In this document: piece after piece, positions 15,734-25,265 of the stretch
How the letters are laid out: each line of letters begins with the position of its first letter
How positions within the stretch are numbered: the first letter of the stretch is position 1
NCBI GenBank assembly: GCA_045639525.1
Contig: JAZUDI010000041.1
Coordinates: 1-56,741 of the forward strand
Direction of reading: 5' to 3'
Source: UBA1181 sp045639525
GTDB lineage: Bacteria; Bacteroidota; Bacteroidia; Bacteroidales; Paludibacteraceae
Length of the DNA stretch: 56,741 nucleotides
The notes under the pieces: generated by a model
What the model saw: the letters and a program-made list of their open reading frames with translations, nothing else
Database searches by the model: none
Told to the model about the DNA's origin: nothing
Position numbers and translations under genes: made by a program

Positions 15734-16912
15734 ATGAAGATATTACATACGAGCGACTGGCATCTTGGCCATACACTTTACAACTACGACAGAACGGAAG
15801 AGCAAATCGCCATGCTCCAACAGATGGTGACGATTGTCAAGGCAGAGCAACCCGATCTGTTTCTGCTATGCGGTGATGTGTACCACACCTCCCAACCCGC
15901 TTCATCCGTACAAACCCTTTTCACCAACGCCTTGGTGGAGATCCATGACGCCAACCCACAAATGACGATCGTTATCACTGCGGGCAACCATGACAGTGGC
16001 ACGAAGCATGAGATCTTCCGCACGCCTTGGAAGGCTCTGAAAGTCCATACCATCGGACAACTCAACAAGGAGGAGATTGATGAGCACATCATCAAAGTGG
16101 CGGACAAAGGGTATGTCGTAGCCATTCCCTATGCCAACGAGAGAAATATTCCCGAAGGTTTTTATCAAACGATATTGGACAAGGTAGCTCAGGAAAACAA
16201 AGAAGGATTGCCTGTCATCATGACGGCCCATACAACCGTCAAGGGGTGCGACTTCACAGGACACGACCACACGTTAGAGACCGAAAGCTGGGGAACAGTG
16301 GGAGGCATCGATTCGTTACAGATCGAAGAGATGGGAATCGGGTATGATTATTTAGCGCTGGGACACATCCATCGCGAACAATTCGTCCATACCGGCAAAC
16401 ACAATGTAAGATACTGTGGCACACCTATTCCGGTCAGCTTTGACGAGAACTACCCCCACTCCGTCTCACTGGTTGAAATAGACCACAAAGGAGAGAGACC
16501 AAATGTCAGGAAAATAGAGATCGAAAACCCTCACCCATTGGTGACGTTACCCCCAGAGGGGGCTGCGCCCTGGAATGAGGCGATTAATTTGCTCAAAGAA
16601 TTTCCTTACGACATCAGTGCTTACATCCGTCTCAATGTCATGGTGGATGAACATCTCCCCGCCAACGCATTCAATGAAGCCTTGCAAGTAACGGAGGGAA
16701 AGAATTGCAGATTTTGCCATATCAACACAAAACGTCAAGCGTCTGCCAACTTCCAAGAAAAGGTGTTAACTGTGCAGGAGTTCCAGGCGGAAGACCCTAT
16801 GGAAATCGTCAAACACTATGTGGAAAACCAAGGTGTCCCATTCGACGAAGAGTTGAAAGAGCTCTTCCATGAGACCATTTTGTCCCTAAATGCAGATTCA
16901 AACAACGAATAA
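15734..16912 (+). CDS. sbcD: Exonuclease subunit SbcD
   Basis: The 392-residue protein carries the Mre11-type phosphoesterase motifs in order: SDWHLGH (Asp8, His10), CGDVYH, TAGNHDS, and LGHIHRE. Full length and capping domain match SbcD. With SbcC it forms the manganese-dependent nuclease that cleaves hairpins and protein-blocked DNA ends. It lies 18 bases before sbcC. Confidence 0.95.
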   Translation: MKILHTSDWHLGHTLYNYDRTEEQIAMLQQMVTIVKAEQPDLFLLCGDVYHTSQPASSVQTLFTNALVEIHDANPQMTIVITAGNHDSGTKHEIFRTPWKALKVHTIGQLNKEEIDEHIIKVADKGYVVAIPYANERNIPEGFYQTILDKVAQENKEGLPVIMTAHTTVKGCDFTGHDHTLETESWGTVGGIDSLQIEEMGIGYDYLALGHIHREQFVHTGKHNVRYCGTPIPVSFDENYPHSVSLVEIDHKGERPNVRKIEIENPHPLVTLPPEGAAPWNEAINLLKEFPYDISAYIRLNVMVDEHLPANAFNEALQVTEGKNCRFCHINTKRQASANFQEKVLTVQEFQAEDPMEIVKHYVENQGVPFDEELKELFHETILSLNADSNNE

Positions 16913-16930
16913 TCAGAGAGGAACCATAAC

Positions 16931-19900
16931 ATGAAATTTCAGAAACTTACCATTCACAACCTAGCCTCCATCGAGGATGCAGTCATCGACTTTGAGGCAG
17001 AGCCATTGTCCGACAGCGAAGTATTTCTCATCACGGGAAAAACTGGAGCCGGTAAATCGACCATATTGGACGCCATCTGTCTTGCTTTATATGCCGACAC
17101 CCCACGTTTGGACAACTCCAAAATGGAGGGAGAGTCGCAAGAAGAGATCAAGATCACCGACCCCCGCCAATTGATGCGGAAAAACGCCATGGAGGCCAAG
17201 GTTTCCCTCTCTTTTACAGGCAACAATGGCAAGCATTATCTCGCAACTTGGGCGGTCAAAAGGAAAAAGAACGGAGGTTTTAATAGCAAAGATTGGCAAA
17301 TTGAGGATCTCGACAACAAACAAATCGCAGGAAAGGACAAGGAGATCAAAGCAGTCATCTCAGACGCCATCGGGCTTGAATTTGACCAGTTCTGCCGTAC
17401 CTCCATGCTGGCACAAGGCGAATTCACACGTTTTCTTAACAGCAAAGACGAGGAGAAAGCCGATATCCTAGAAAAAATCACAGGCGTGGATATCTACTCC
17501 AAGATAGGAGCCAAAGTATACGAAATCACCAAACAAAAGGAGAAATTGTTCAACGACGCAAGCCTTTTGGCAAACAACACCCAAACGCTTTCGGAGAGCG
17601 ACATCAAAGAGAGACAGGAACAAATAAACCAACTAAAAGAGCAAGAAAAAAGCATACAATCCAACCATAAACTAGCGTTGGGAAAATTGGAGTGGATCCA
17701 GACAAATAACAAGATAAAAAAGAGCATAGAGGAGGCTTCTTCCGCACTTCAAGCAACGAACAATGTGCTGGCAAGCGAAAGGTTCAGAGAAACAGAGGCT
17801 ATCGTCAAAGATTGGAGATCCACCATCGACGCACGCAGATGGATGAACGAAATTCAAAGTAGAGAGAAGGATAAAAACAGTTACGAAAGAGATTTGTCCA
17901 TTTGGGCTCAAAAATACAAGGAGATACTATGCGGACAAAAATCCGTGGAGGAGAATATAAACAGCAATGCCCGAAGCATCGTTGAAATAGAGGATTTTCT
18001 TCATCAGGAAGAGAAGAAGGTCAATACTTACAAAGAGGCGCAAAACATCAGCGCCCTACTGACAAGCATCCATAGCGGACGCCAAACCATCTCGCAAGCG
18101 AAGGTAAATATAGCAAACGAGAACCAAACACTCAAGGAGGTTTTAACCCCAACATTGGAGCAGGCGCAAAGCGAGGAGAAGAAGGGCAATGAAACCATTG
18201 AGACAGAAGAGGCTTTCATAAATACCATAGGCCAGCAACTCGATCAAATGGGTATGCCACTACTTCGGGATCAACAAGGTAAGCTGATCGTTTTGTTGAA
18301 TAACATTTCATCCGCACAAGAGCGTATCGACAGCCATACCACCGCTCAAAAGATGGTCCAAGAGAGAGCGAATAAAATTAAGGCCCAATTATCCTCCATT
18401 GAGCAGATGAAGGCACAAGCCGCTCAAATGGGGCAACCCATCCACGATGCGGAGTTGGAGATGAAAATTCGGAAGGAAGAGCTAGAAAAACAAATCGACA
18501 CAGTCAATAAGTTCGCCACCACCCTACGAATGAAGCTTCACGTAGGGGATACCTGTCCTATTTGTCGTCAGCCTATAACCAAGGAATTACCCCATGAGGA
18601 GGAATTGAAGGCCTTATACGACGGATTACAAGAGCGTTTCAATAACGCGGAAAAAAAGTACAAAGAATTAACCGACGCCCTAAATAAAGCAACGGCCTCC
18701 ATCCAATCCGAAACGGAGGTTTATAACCGTGAACTCACGGCCCACAACAACGACCAATCAGTCGCGGAGACGGAACAAAAGGCAAAAGCGTCCTGCGTGG
18801 CATGTGGTATCACCCATTGGGATAACACCACCCTATCTGCGTTGGATCAACTAAAACAAACTTCGCAAAAAGAGAAAGAGGAACTTGACCTCAAAATTTC
18901 GAATGGAGAGAAAATCGAGAAAGAATTAAAGGAGAGGCGTCAAAACCTCGACAAGCAAAGAGCTATATTAAAAAATCTCACAGAAAAAGTTACGAAAGCC
19001 AAAGAGAACGTGGCGGAATGTAACAAGCGAATAGCAGAGTCGCAAGCCATTGTCCAAACCAAAACGAAAGAAGAGAACGAAACCTCCCAACAGGTGAGAG
19101 CACTGCTTTCGGAGCATAGTTGGTCCATCGACTGGGAAAAGTCCCCTCTTGAATTTGCCGAGATGCTAATCCAAGCCGCTCAAAAATATCACAATCAAGA
19201 GCAAAAGAGACAAGAACTTAGCTTCAAACTCCAAACGGACAAGGCTCGTTACGAAAGTGTAGCAACCGTCATCGCATCCATTATTCAATTGATGCCATCA
19301 TGGGGAAGTTACGTTCCCACCACCGCCTCAAATATTGATAACTTGCTGAATAAGGCCAATGAAATAGAGAACCAGGTGACACTACTCCTCGCCCAACTCA
19401 AAAGCACGGAAGATTCGATTTCCACTAACCAAGGAGAACTAAAAAACTTCTTCGCCCAAAACAATACTTTGAACACGGAGCGGCTCATCTTATTGAACAG
19501 ATACTCCGCAGAGGAAATTTCAAAGGAGGAGGGTCTATTACAAAAGAGTCGAGATGCGGTCACCTCACAAAAATCATTGCTCGAAAATGAGCAAAAGAGG
19601 TATGAGGAGCATCAGCAAACGAAGCCTATGTTAGAAGAGAGTGACAACATCGATACCCTCAACGCTCAAATCGCCGATTACGAGAAACAGGTAGGTGAAT
19701 TCAGGGAAAAGAAGGGAGCAATCGACCAAGAACTCGCCCTAGATAATGAGAAGAAGAAACAATTGTCCTCACTCAAAGAAGATGCGGACAAGAAACATGC
19801 GGACTTCAACAAATGGTCACGGTTGTGTTATTATATTGGCGACAACACAGGAAAGAAATTCCGAAAAATCGCGCAAAGTTATGTGTTGAGCAGTCTCATA

Positions 19901-20323
19901 CACTCCGCCAATAGATACATGAGAACCTTGACCGACCGATACACGTTAAAAGTGACACCAGGCACCTTCGTCATCTCCACCGTGGATGCTTACCAAGGCT
20001 ATGTGTCACGTGCCGCCAGTACCATATCAGGTGGAGAGAGCTTCCTTGTCTCCCTCTCACTGGCGTTGGCATTAAGCGACATCGGAGAGAACCTCTCCAC
20101 CGACATGCTATTCATCGACGAAGGGTTCGGAACATTGAGTGGCGAGCCTCTCCAAAGGGCCATCAACACGCTCCGTTCGCTTCACAACCAAGCTGGACGT
20201 CGCGTGGGTATCATATCCCATGTGGAGGAGTTGCGCGAACGGATTCCTGTTCAGATCCAAGTGAACCAAGAGGGCAACAGTTCTTGTAGTCACATCAACA
20301 TTGTCTCCGAGAACGTGAGGTAA
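16931..20323 (+). CDS. sbcC: Exonuclease subunit SbcC (SMC-like ATPase)
   Basis: At 1130 residues it has Walker A GKTGAGKS (36-43), long coiled coils, the zinc hook CPIC at about 542-545, the ABC signature SGGESFLVS at about 1033, and Walker B MLFIDEGFG with Asp1063-Glu1064. It dimerises through the hook and bridges DNA ends for SbcD. The protein is complete. The gene is followed after 57 bases by an exonuclease gene. Confidence 0.95.
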   Translation: MKFQKLTIHNLASIEDAVIDFEAEPLSDSEVFLITGKTGAGKSTILDAICLALYADTPRLDNSKMEGESQEEIKITDPRQLMRKNAMEAKVSLSFTGNNGKHYLATWAVKRKKNGGFNSKDWQIEDLDNKQIAGKDKEIKAVISDAIGLEFDQFCRTSMLAQGEFTRFLNSKDEEKADILEKITGVDIYSKIGAKVYEITKQKEKLFNDASLLANNTQTLSESDIKERQEQINQLKEQEKSIQSNHKLALGKLEWIQTNNKIKKSIEEASSALQATNNVLASERFRETEAIVKDWRSTIDARRWMNEIQSREKDKNSYERDLSIWAQKYKEILCGQKSVEENINSNARSIVEIEDFLHQEEKKVNTYKEAQNISALLTSIHSGRQTISQAKVNIANENQTLKEVLTPTLEQAQSEEKKGNETIETEEAFINTIGQQLDQMGMPLLRDQQGKLIVLLNNISSAQERIDSHTTAQKMVQERANKIKAQLSSIEQMKAQAAQMGQPIHDAELEMKIRKEELEKQIDTVNKFATTLRMKLHVGDTCPICRQPITKELPHEEELKALYDGLQERFNNAEKKYKELTDALNKATASIQSETEVYNRELTAHNNDQSVAETEQKAKASCVACGITHWDNTTLSALDQLKQTSQKEKEELDLKISNGEKIEKELKERRQNLDKQRAILKNLTEKVTKAKENVAECNKRIAESQAIVQTKTKEENETSQQVRALLSEHSWSIDWEKSPLEFAEMLIQAAQKYHNQEQKRQELSFKLQTDKARYESVATVIASIIQLMPSWGSYVPTTASNIDNLLNKANEIENQVTLLLAQLKSTEDSISTNQGELKNFFAQNNTLNTERLILLNRYSAEEISKEEGLLQKSRDAVTSQKSLLENEQKRYEEHQQTKPMLEESDNIDTLNAQIADYEKQVGEFREKKGAIDQELALDNEKKKQLSSLKEDADKKHADFNKWSRLCYYIGDNTGKKFRKIAQSYVLSSLIHSANRYMRTLTDRYTLKVTPGTFVISTVDAYQGYVSRAASTISGGESFLVSLSLALALSDIGENLSTDMLFIDEGFGTLSGEPLQRAINTLRSLHNQAGRRVGIISHVEELRERIPVQIQVNQEGNSSCSHINIVSENVR

Positions 20324-20380
20324 AACAGTAGTCATATCAAAAGAAGAATTCATAAAAATATTTTCAAATAAGCAATTACC

Positions 20381-20872
20381 ATGCAGAATTTCGCCGCTAT
20401 AGACTTTGAGACAGCAAACTTCGAAAGGACGTCAGTCTGTTCAGTAGGAATCGTCATTGTTCGCAATGGAGAGATTATAGACAAATTTTACTCGCTCATT
20501 AAACCAGAGCCCAACTACTACCAACCGAGATGTGTGGCAGTACATGGATTGACGGATGAGGACACCCGCGACGCACCATGCTTTCCGGAAGTGTGGAGCC
20601 AAATCGAACCATTGATAGAGGGGCTCCCGCTTGTGGCGCATAATAAAGCATTCGACGAAAACTGCCTCAAGGCCACCTTCCGTTGCTACCAGATGGACTA
20701 TCCTGATTATGAGTTTCACTGCACATATCTCGCATCGCGCCAAGCTTTTCCCCAAGCAGTCAATCACCAGCTCCATACCATCTCCGCCCTTTGCGGTTAT
20801 GATCTCGAACACCACCACCATGCACTAGCCGATGCGGAGGCATGCGCGGCGATCGCCAAAGAAATTTTGTGA
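20381..20872 (+). CDS. DnaQ-like 3'-5' exonuclease (DEDDh)
   Basis: The 163-residue protein consists of the exonuclease fold alone: AIDFETAN (Asp8, Glu10), VAHNKAFDENCL (third acidic residue), and HALADAEAC (His and last Asp). It is shorter than RNase T or polymerase epsilon subunits and has no polymerase-binding tail. Its position after sbcDC suggests it trims DNA ends made by SbcCD. Confidence 0.9.
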   Translation: MQNFAAIDFETANFERTSVCSVGIVIVRNGEIIDKFYSLIKPEPNYYQPRCVAVHGLTDEDTRDAPCFPEVWSQIEPLIEGLPLVAHNKAFDENCLKATFRCYQMDYPDYEFHCTYLASRQAFPQAVNHQLHTISALCGYDLEHHHHALADAEACAAIAKEIL

Positions 20873-20878
20873 AATAAT

Positions 20879-20909
20879 TTTGATAATCGACAGATATTGT
20901 CTATATTTG
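20879..20909 (+). promoter_or_regulatory. Consensus promoter of the ADP-ribosylglycohydrolase gene
   Basis: TTTG at 20879-20882, exactly 19 bases, and TATATTTG at 20902-20909 match the Bacteroidota consensus in full. The ATG follows 21 bases later, so the ADP-ribosylglycohydrolase has its own strong promoter. Confidence 0.8.
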
Positions 20910-20929
20910 CGTAATAAATACATAAATAT

Positions 20930-21700
20930 ATGATAGGAGCAATTACAGGAGATTACATCGGATCAATCTACGAGTTTGACAACACACAAGATGCCAACTT
21001 TCCAATAGTCGATAACGAAAAGGAGATCACCGACGATTCTATCTGCACGATAGCGATCGCCAATGCCATCTTGAAAGGGATGCCCTATGCGGACAGTCTT
21101 AAAGAGATATGCAAAAGACACCCCTATCCGATGGGAGCCTACGGAAGTGGATTTCTGAATTGGTTATGGAAAAACGGCAACGAGCCATACAACTCATGCG
21201 GTAATGGATCGGCTATGCGTGTCAGCCCGGTTGGTTGGGCCTTTGATAAGGAAGATGTAATGCTAAAAGAGGCAGAAAAATCATCTGCTTGCACCCACAA
21301 CCACCCCGAAGGCATCAAAGGAGCGCAGGCTACGGCCCATGCCATCTGGTTCTTTCGTCACCACAAGGATGATATCGAAGGATTCAAACGTCTCATGACG
21401 CAATACTACCCAGACTGGGAGACTTTCGAAAAACCTTTTGACCAATTCAATGCCGTATGTCAGAACACAGTACCGCTATGTATCCAAGAGGTAGTTTACG
21501 GCCAATCATACGAAGATACACTGCGCAACACCATTTTGTGCGGAGGCGATACCGACACCAACGGAGCCATCGCCGGAGCCATGGCAGGCGCAAGATGGGG
21601 TGTGCCCCAACATTTATGGGAAGCTGCATTAGCCACCGCCGCACCAAATCTGAAAGAGATCATCTTGGCCTTTGTCGAGAGGTATAAGGTGGTAGGGTAA
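20930..21700 (+). CDS. ADP-ribosylglycohydrolase family protein (DraG-like)
   Basis: The 256-residue protein starts MIGAITGDYIGS, the family hallmark. The magnesium ligands lie in TDDSICTIA (about residues 35-43) and GGDTDTNGAIAGAMAG near 200. It should remove ADP-ribose from proteins or nucleic acids, or hydrolyse related nucleosides, in the cytosol. No ADP-ribosyltransferase is present in this window. Confidence 0.9.
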   Translation: MIGAITGDYIGSIYEFDNTQDANFPIVDNEKEITDDSICTIAIANAILKGMPYADSLKEICKRHPYPMGAYGSGFLNWLWKNGNEPYNSCGNGSAMRVSPVGWAFDKEDVMLKEAEKSSACTHNHPEGIKGAQATAHAIWFFRHHKDDIEGFKRLMTQYYPDWETFEKPFDQFNAVCQNTVPLCIQEVVYGQSYEDTLRNTILCGGDTDTNGAIAGAMAGARWGVPQHLWEAALATAAPNLKEIILAFVERYKVVG

Positions 21701-21716
21701 GGGTTATCTGTATAGT

Positions 21717-22001
21717 TTACGGAATGCCTCCTCGCCAAGCAGATTTTTCAACGCTGGTGCAATCAATCTCTCTATTACCAATCCATCTGCAAACACCAAA
21801 GAAGAATTTCGACGTTGCAATGTGGGAGATACAACCATCAAGGTTCTTCACAAAAATACGCGATTGTTTTTCGCTATATCCGCGATCAACAAGTAGTTTA
21901 ACCGCAATCTCCTGATTATAGACGTTTTTTTTATTTTCTTGTTCTTCCATCTCTCTGAAAGCTTCTCTAAGTCTTTCTATTGCGTTATTATTCACTGGCA
22001 T
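21717..22001 (-). CDS. Hypothetical protein (94 aa)
   Basis: The first half is helical and charged (IERLREAFREMEEQE, then KLLVDRGYSEKQSRIFV). The second half is cysteine-containing and irregular. It faces the ADP-ribosylglycohydrolase gene tail to tail with a 16-base gap. No clear ribosome site is seen. It could be a truncated gene, because the C-terminus (EKSAWRGGIP) has random character. Confidence 0.45.
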   Translation of the reverse strand: MPVNNNAIERLREAFREMEEQENKKNVYNQEIAVKLLVDRGYSEKQSRIFVKNLDGCISHIATSKFFFGVCRWIGNREIDCTSVEKSAWRGGIP

Positions 22002-22044
22002 ACGATTACTATTTTACTCAAAAGTTAACACATTTAAATCTCCC

Positions 22045-22077
22045 CCAACACCGAACGGATTACCGTTCAGGCGTTGG
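22045..22077 (-). terminator. Compound hairpin after the YD-repeat gene
   Basis: CCAAC, CC and AACGG pair with CCGTT, GG and GTTGG around an ATTA loop, with single-base bulges. It begins 19 bases downstream of the stop at 22096. No T run follows on the minus strand, so it may be a processing or protective hairpin rather than a classical terminator. Confidence 0.45.
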
Positions 22078-22095
22078 CCGTTTACGGAAGTTATC

Positions 22096-22884
22096 CTATG
22101 AAACTTGAGGTATTTCAGTGTACTCCCAAGAAATCTTCGATTCACAAGTGCCATTGACGAAGGTGGAGGCTTCCGTCATCCTCCCCTCGCGATCATAACT
22201 CCAGAGTTCAACACTTTTCTCTGTCCCGTCGATATTGAAGGTGGTACGTTTTGAAAGTAAGCCGCACTCATTGTACTCCGAAACCTTCCGACGGGAAATC
22301 TTTCCTCTTTTTTCCATATAACTTTCAACCTCTCTTCCCTTCTCATCAAAAATAGTGTGAAAGGTTCTGAAAGGGTCGATGGTATCGGTCGTCCGTGCCT
22401 TTTTCAATAGGCCATCACGATCATAATGAAACTCGGTTGAGGATAACACTTTACCTGGTTTAAGAAACTTCACTTCCCCCTTTTTCCTCCCCTTGTTGTC
22501 ATATACATACTCAACAAACCACACTCTATGACGAATCCACGAGACAATGTTGGGCCATTGAGTAATCCACACAAAACCACTGATTTTATACCGTTCCCAG
22601 AACAACACATTTCCATCCTTATCGTGATGATAGAAATCTTGGAAACCTTGGGTTGATTTTTCACGACCAGATGAACTGACTATTCGTTGAACCTCAAGAG
22701 AGACTCTACCTAAACCATCATACAAGATCGTTCTGTCTTCAAGATCATTATTGCTGACCTCATAACTGCCATCTTTATAAGAAAACTCCTTCACCACTCT
22801 TCCTTTGTCGTCATAGTTACGAACAAATTTTAAAATCCTGCTTTCTGCTCCCTGTCTTGTCTCTTTTACTAACACTTCCTTCAT
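22096..22884 (-). CDS. YD-repeat-like protein (RHS-type fragments)
   Basis: The 262-residue protein consists of repeated YD-type units: YDDKGRVVKE, YDGLGRVSLE, HHDKDGNVLF, YDNKGRKKGE, YDRDGLLKKA, FDEKGREVES, YNECGLLSKR and YDREGRMTEA. There is no signal peptide, membrane segment or toxin tail. YD repeats usually form the shell of Rhs/Tc toxins; a free cytosolic set of about eight is more like orphan or immunity-associated cassettes. It lies in an accessory patch with other unknown genes. Confidence 0.65.
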   Translation of the reverse strand: MKEVLVKETRQGAESRILKFVRNYDDKGRVVKEFSYKDGSYEVSNNDLEDRTILYDGLGRVSLEVQRIVSSSGREKSTQGFQDFYHHDKDGNVLFWERYKISGFVWITQWPNIVSWIRHRVWFVEYVYDNKGRKKGEVKFLKPGKVLSSTEFHYDRDGLLKKARTTDTIDPFRTFHTIFDEKGREVESYMEKRGKISRRKVSEYNECGLLSKRTTFNIDGTEKSVELWSYDREGRMTEASTFVNGTCESKISWEYTEIPQVS

Positions 22885-22924
22885 ATACTATAGTTTTTTT
22901 GTTAATTCTTTGAATTTACCACAC

Positions 22925-23305
22925 TCATAACCACTTGGCGAGCATCTCTTCGCGGCTATGCCACTTGACATCCTCCACCTTCTCAAACACGCATCCTAAC
23001 AAAGGCGTATGAAAGTCTCTATCGGGGTCTGACGAATATCTAAACATTCCCCAAAGATTCCCCTTCCTCACGCACACGAAGATGCGATCCACCTTGAAAT
23101 CATATTCTGTCGAAACGATTTCGTCATACTCTTCGTCAATGAATTGCTTACATTCGCCGCCAGTCATGCCCATTCCCAAGACCTCAAACAACACAATCTT
23201 ATACTTGCCGTTTTTCATCTCGGCGTACTGTAATGGTTGAGTACATCCATCATTACAGTACAAAGGCACACAATGACGTATTAAATCTTGTTTTACACTT
23301 TTCAT
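22925..23305 (-). CDS. Hypothetical protein (126 aa)
   Basis: The protein is globular with alternating strands (YKIVLFEVLGMGMTGG, DRIFVCVRKGNLWGMFRY). It is soluble and has four cysteines. It lies 40 bases upstream of the YD-repeat gene on the same strand, so the two probably form one unit. I do not recognise the family. Confidence 0.6.
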   Translation of the reverse strand: MKSVKQDLIRHCVPLYCNDGCTQPLQYAEMKNGKYKIVLFEVLGMGMTGGECKQFIDEEYDEIVSTEYDFKVDRIFVCVRKGNLWGMFRYSSDPDRDFHTPLLGCVFEKVEDVKWHSREEMLAKWL

Positions 23306-23448
23306 AATATGAATTTTTTAGTTCAACAATCTTATTTACGAACTCCTATCCGCCTCATCTCAATATGTCAAAGAACAAATCTTCCGCGAAGATAGACCCT
23401 TGATATGCAGAAATATTGCATACGAAATAAAAAACGTATTTTTTTTCT

Positions 23449-23456
23449 TATTTTTG
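23449..23456 (+). promoter_or_regulatory. Promoter -7 box of the second WYL gene
   Basis: TATTTTTG lies 20 bases before the ATG at 23477. A short ATACG/CGTAT inverted repeat at 23420-23439 just upstream could be an operator for the WYL protein. Confidence 0.5.
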
Positions 23457-23476
23457 CCAATAAACAGTAAAAATCC

Positions 23477-24370
23477 ATGACCAGTAAGACATTCAATAGA
23501 TACGTTTGGTTGCTCAACACACTCATGAAGACAAATTACCTGACGTTTGAGGAAATATCAGACCGATGGGAGCGGAACATCTCTGTTGGAGACGGAAAAC
23601 CTTTAGCACTTCGCACATTTCACATGCATAGGGATGCTATTTATGATCTTTTTGGTGTGGAAATAAAGTGTAACAAATCATACAAATACTACATCGACTC
23701 CGACAGCGACTTAGGAACCGACAAAACCAAACAATGGCTTTTCAATTCCTTTTCCATCATGAACATGATCTCTTCAAGCGTAAACATGAAGGAGCGTATC
23801 CTCTACGAGGAGATTCCATCGGGCAAAGAATACCTACAGAGCATTGTGGAGGCAATGAAAGCCAACTTAGTGGTGAAAATCGTTTATGAACCATTCGGAG
23901 AAACAGCCCGAGAACTACACATAGAGACTTACTGCCTCAAAGTATATAAGCAACGATGGTACATCATAGGCAGAGCCATAGAGAGGGATAATATCCGCAA
24001 CTTAGCATTGGACAGGGTAAAATCAATCGAATTGACCGATCAACACTTCAAAATGCCTAACGATTTCGACGGAGCGCTTCACTTCGCCAATTCAGTCGGA
24101 ACCTATGTTTACAACCAACCTCCGAAGAAAGTGGTTATCCGAGCATGGGAGAATTTAGCGCATCATCTTAGGACACTTCCCCTCCACCATTCACAAAAGG
24201 AAATTCCTAACCAAGTGGGTTCCTGTTGTGACTTTGAATACAACCTATGCCCCACTCCTGAACTCACCACGGAGTTGCTATCCATGGGAAGCCAAGTGGA
24301 GGTATTGGAGCCTCAAGAATTGAGGGAGGAGCTACGAAGGGAATTAGAGAAGGCGTTGGGGAGGTATTGA
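23477..24370 (+). CDS. WYL-domain transcriptional regulator (paralogue)
   Basis: The 297-residue protein has the same architecture as the regulator at 14769: N-terminal winged helix (1-75), WYL domain with QRWYIIGR, and a C-terminal extension. It ends one base from the stop of the convergent gene at 24372. Its 3' neighbours are two nuclease-fold genes on the other strand. WYL proteins are frequent regulators of defence loci, so control of the convergent pair is possible but would be in trans. Confidence 0.88.
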   Translation: MTSKTFNRYVWLLNTLMKTNYLTFEEISDRWERNISVGDGKPLALRTFHMHRDAIYDLFGVEIKCNKSYKYYIDSDSDLGTDKTKQWLFNSFSIMNMISSSVNMKERILYEEIPSGKEYLQSIVEAMKANLVVKIVYEPFGETARELHIETYCLKVYKQRWYIIGRAIERDNIRNLALDRVKSIELTDQHFKMPNDFDGALHFANSVGTYVYNQPPKKVVIRAWENLAHHLRTLPLHHSQKEIPNQVGSCCDFEYNLCPTPELTTELLSMGSQVEVLEPQELREELRRELEKALGRY

Positions 24371-24371
24371 G

Positions 24372-25238
24372 TTATTTCTTTTTCATATCACTTCTTGTAC
24401 AGTTTTCGGAATATTTCTCGAACGGGTCGATAAGATTCCTAACTTCATCAGGGAACCCAACTTTAACATCCAATTCCATGCCATCAGCCAACAAACTTTG
24501 TGCAGAAAATGTTTTATATTCAAAGTTCACACCAGCAAAAAGTTTTTGCTGGTATTTATCCAATAATCCATCAAAGGCCTTTGAAAGATCAGACGGGAAT
24601 TTGTCACCTTTTAAATTCCACACGATATTGTACAAACAAACCTTTTTGCTTTTCAGGGATGGATTTAGATGTAAATAAAGAGCGATGCCTATTAGGTGAC
24701 AAGTCTCCTGTTTGGCATAAAACCATTCATTTCCATCTCGAGTAACAGTTTTCATTTTTGCGTCGAATTCTATAATAAAATCACGGAAATGGGTGGCACA
24801 TTCACAATCGTGATAACGCTCCACAAGGTTCATTTGTTTAGAACCATAGGGAGCGTTTAACCAGTAAGCTTCGGACAATCCGCCATCACTCATATACTTC
24901 CAATCGGCCAACTCGGAAAATTTGCTCTCAATAAAAATCAACTTATTCTCTGTTTCTATAAACACATCCATATTGGGTGTTTTCCCACCACTTGCCATAC
25001 CTGGCAGCTTGAATTCAAACTGAAAATCCAACACATTAGGATCCTTTGCCAACCAAGAATACAGATCGAAGGCAAACCTAGAAGATGACTTTTTACTCCA
25101 AAATTTTGATTTTAATTCATTGCCATCTCCGTTCAAGTACTGATCAATAAAGAACCTCTTGACATTTTTCTTGGTATAGGGTTCAATCAGTCTTTGGAAA
25201 TACCCAAATTTTTCTTTGTCGTCAATATATTTACTCAT
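24372..25238 (-). CDS. PD-(D/E)XK nuclease-like protein
   Basis: The 288-residue protein contains PNMDVFIET followed by LIFIESKFSE: Asp91, Glu104 and Lys106 in the beta-strand arrangement of the PD-(D/E)XK active site, with Glu75 as a possible first acid. The C-terminal half is helical with no second known domain. It starts 27 bases after the end of the gene at 25266 on the same strand, forming a two-gene unit. Base composition is more AT-rich than the core genes. No methyltransferase or specificity gene adjoins it. Confidence 0.65.
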   Translation of the reverse strand: MSKYIDDKEKFGYFQRLIEPYTKKNVKRFFIDQYLNGDGNELKSKFWSKKSSSRFAFDLYSWLAKDPNVLDFQFEFKLPGMASGGKTPNMDVFIETENKLIFIESKFSELADWKYMSDGGLSEAYWLNAPYGSKQMNLVERYHDCECATHFRDFIIEFDAKMKTVTRDGNEWFYAKQETCHLIGIALYLHLNPSLKSKKVCLYNIVWNLKGDKFPSDLSKAFDGLLDKYQQKLFAGVNFEYKTFSAQSLLADGMELDVKVGFPDEVRNLIDPFEKYSENCTRSDMKKK

Positions 25239-25265
25239 CAGAATACGATTATTTTAGGGTACAAC

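Noticed and set aside
18770..18830. Second C-x2-C (CVAC) in SbcC as an extra zinc hook
   Set aside because: The hook is CPIC at about residues 542-545 at the coiled-coil apex; CVAC lies in the descending coil and lacks the proline.
20930..21700. ADP-ribosylglycohydrolase as part of a toxin-antitoxin pair such as DarTG
   Set aside because: No ADP-ribosyltransferase gene is adjacent and the gene has its own promoter.
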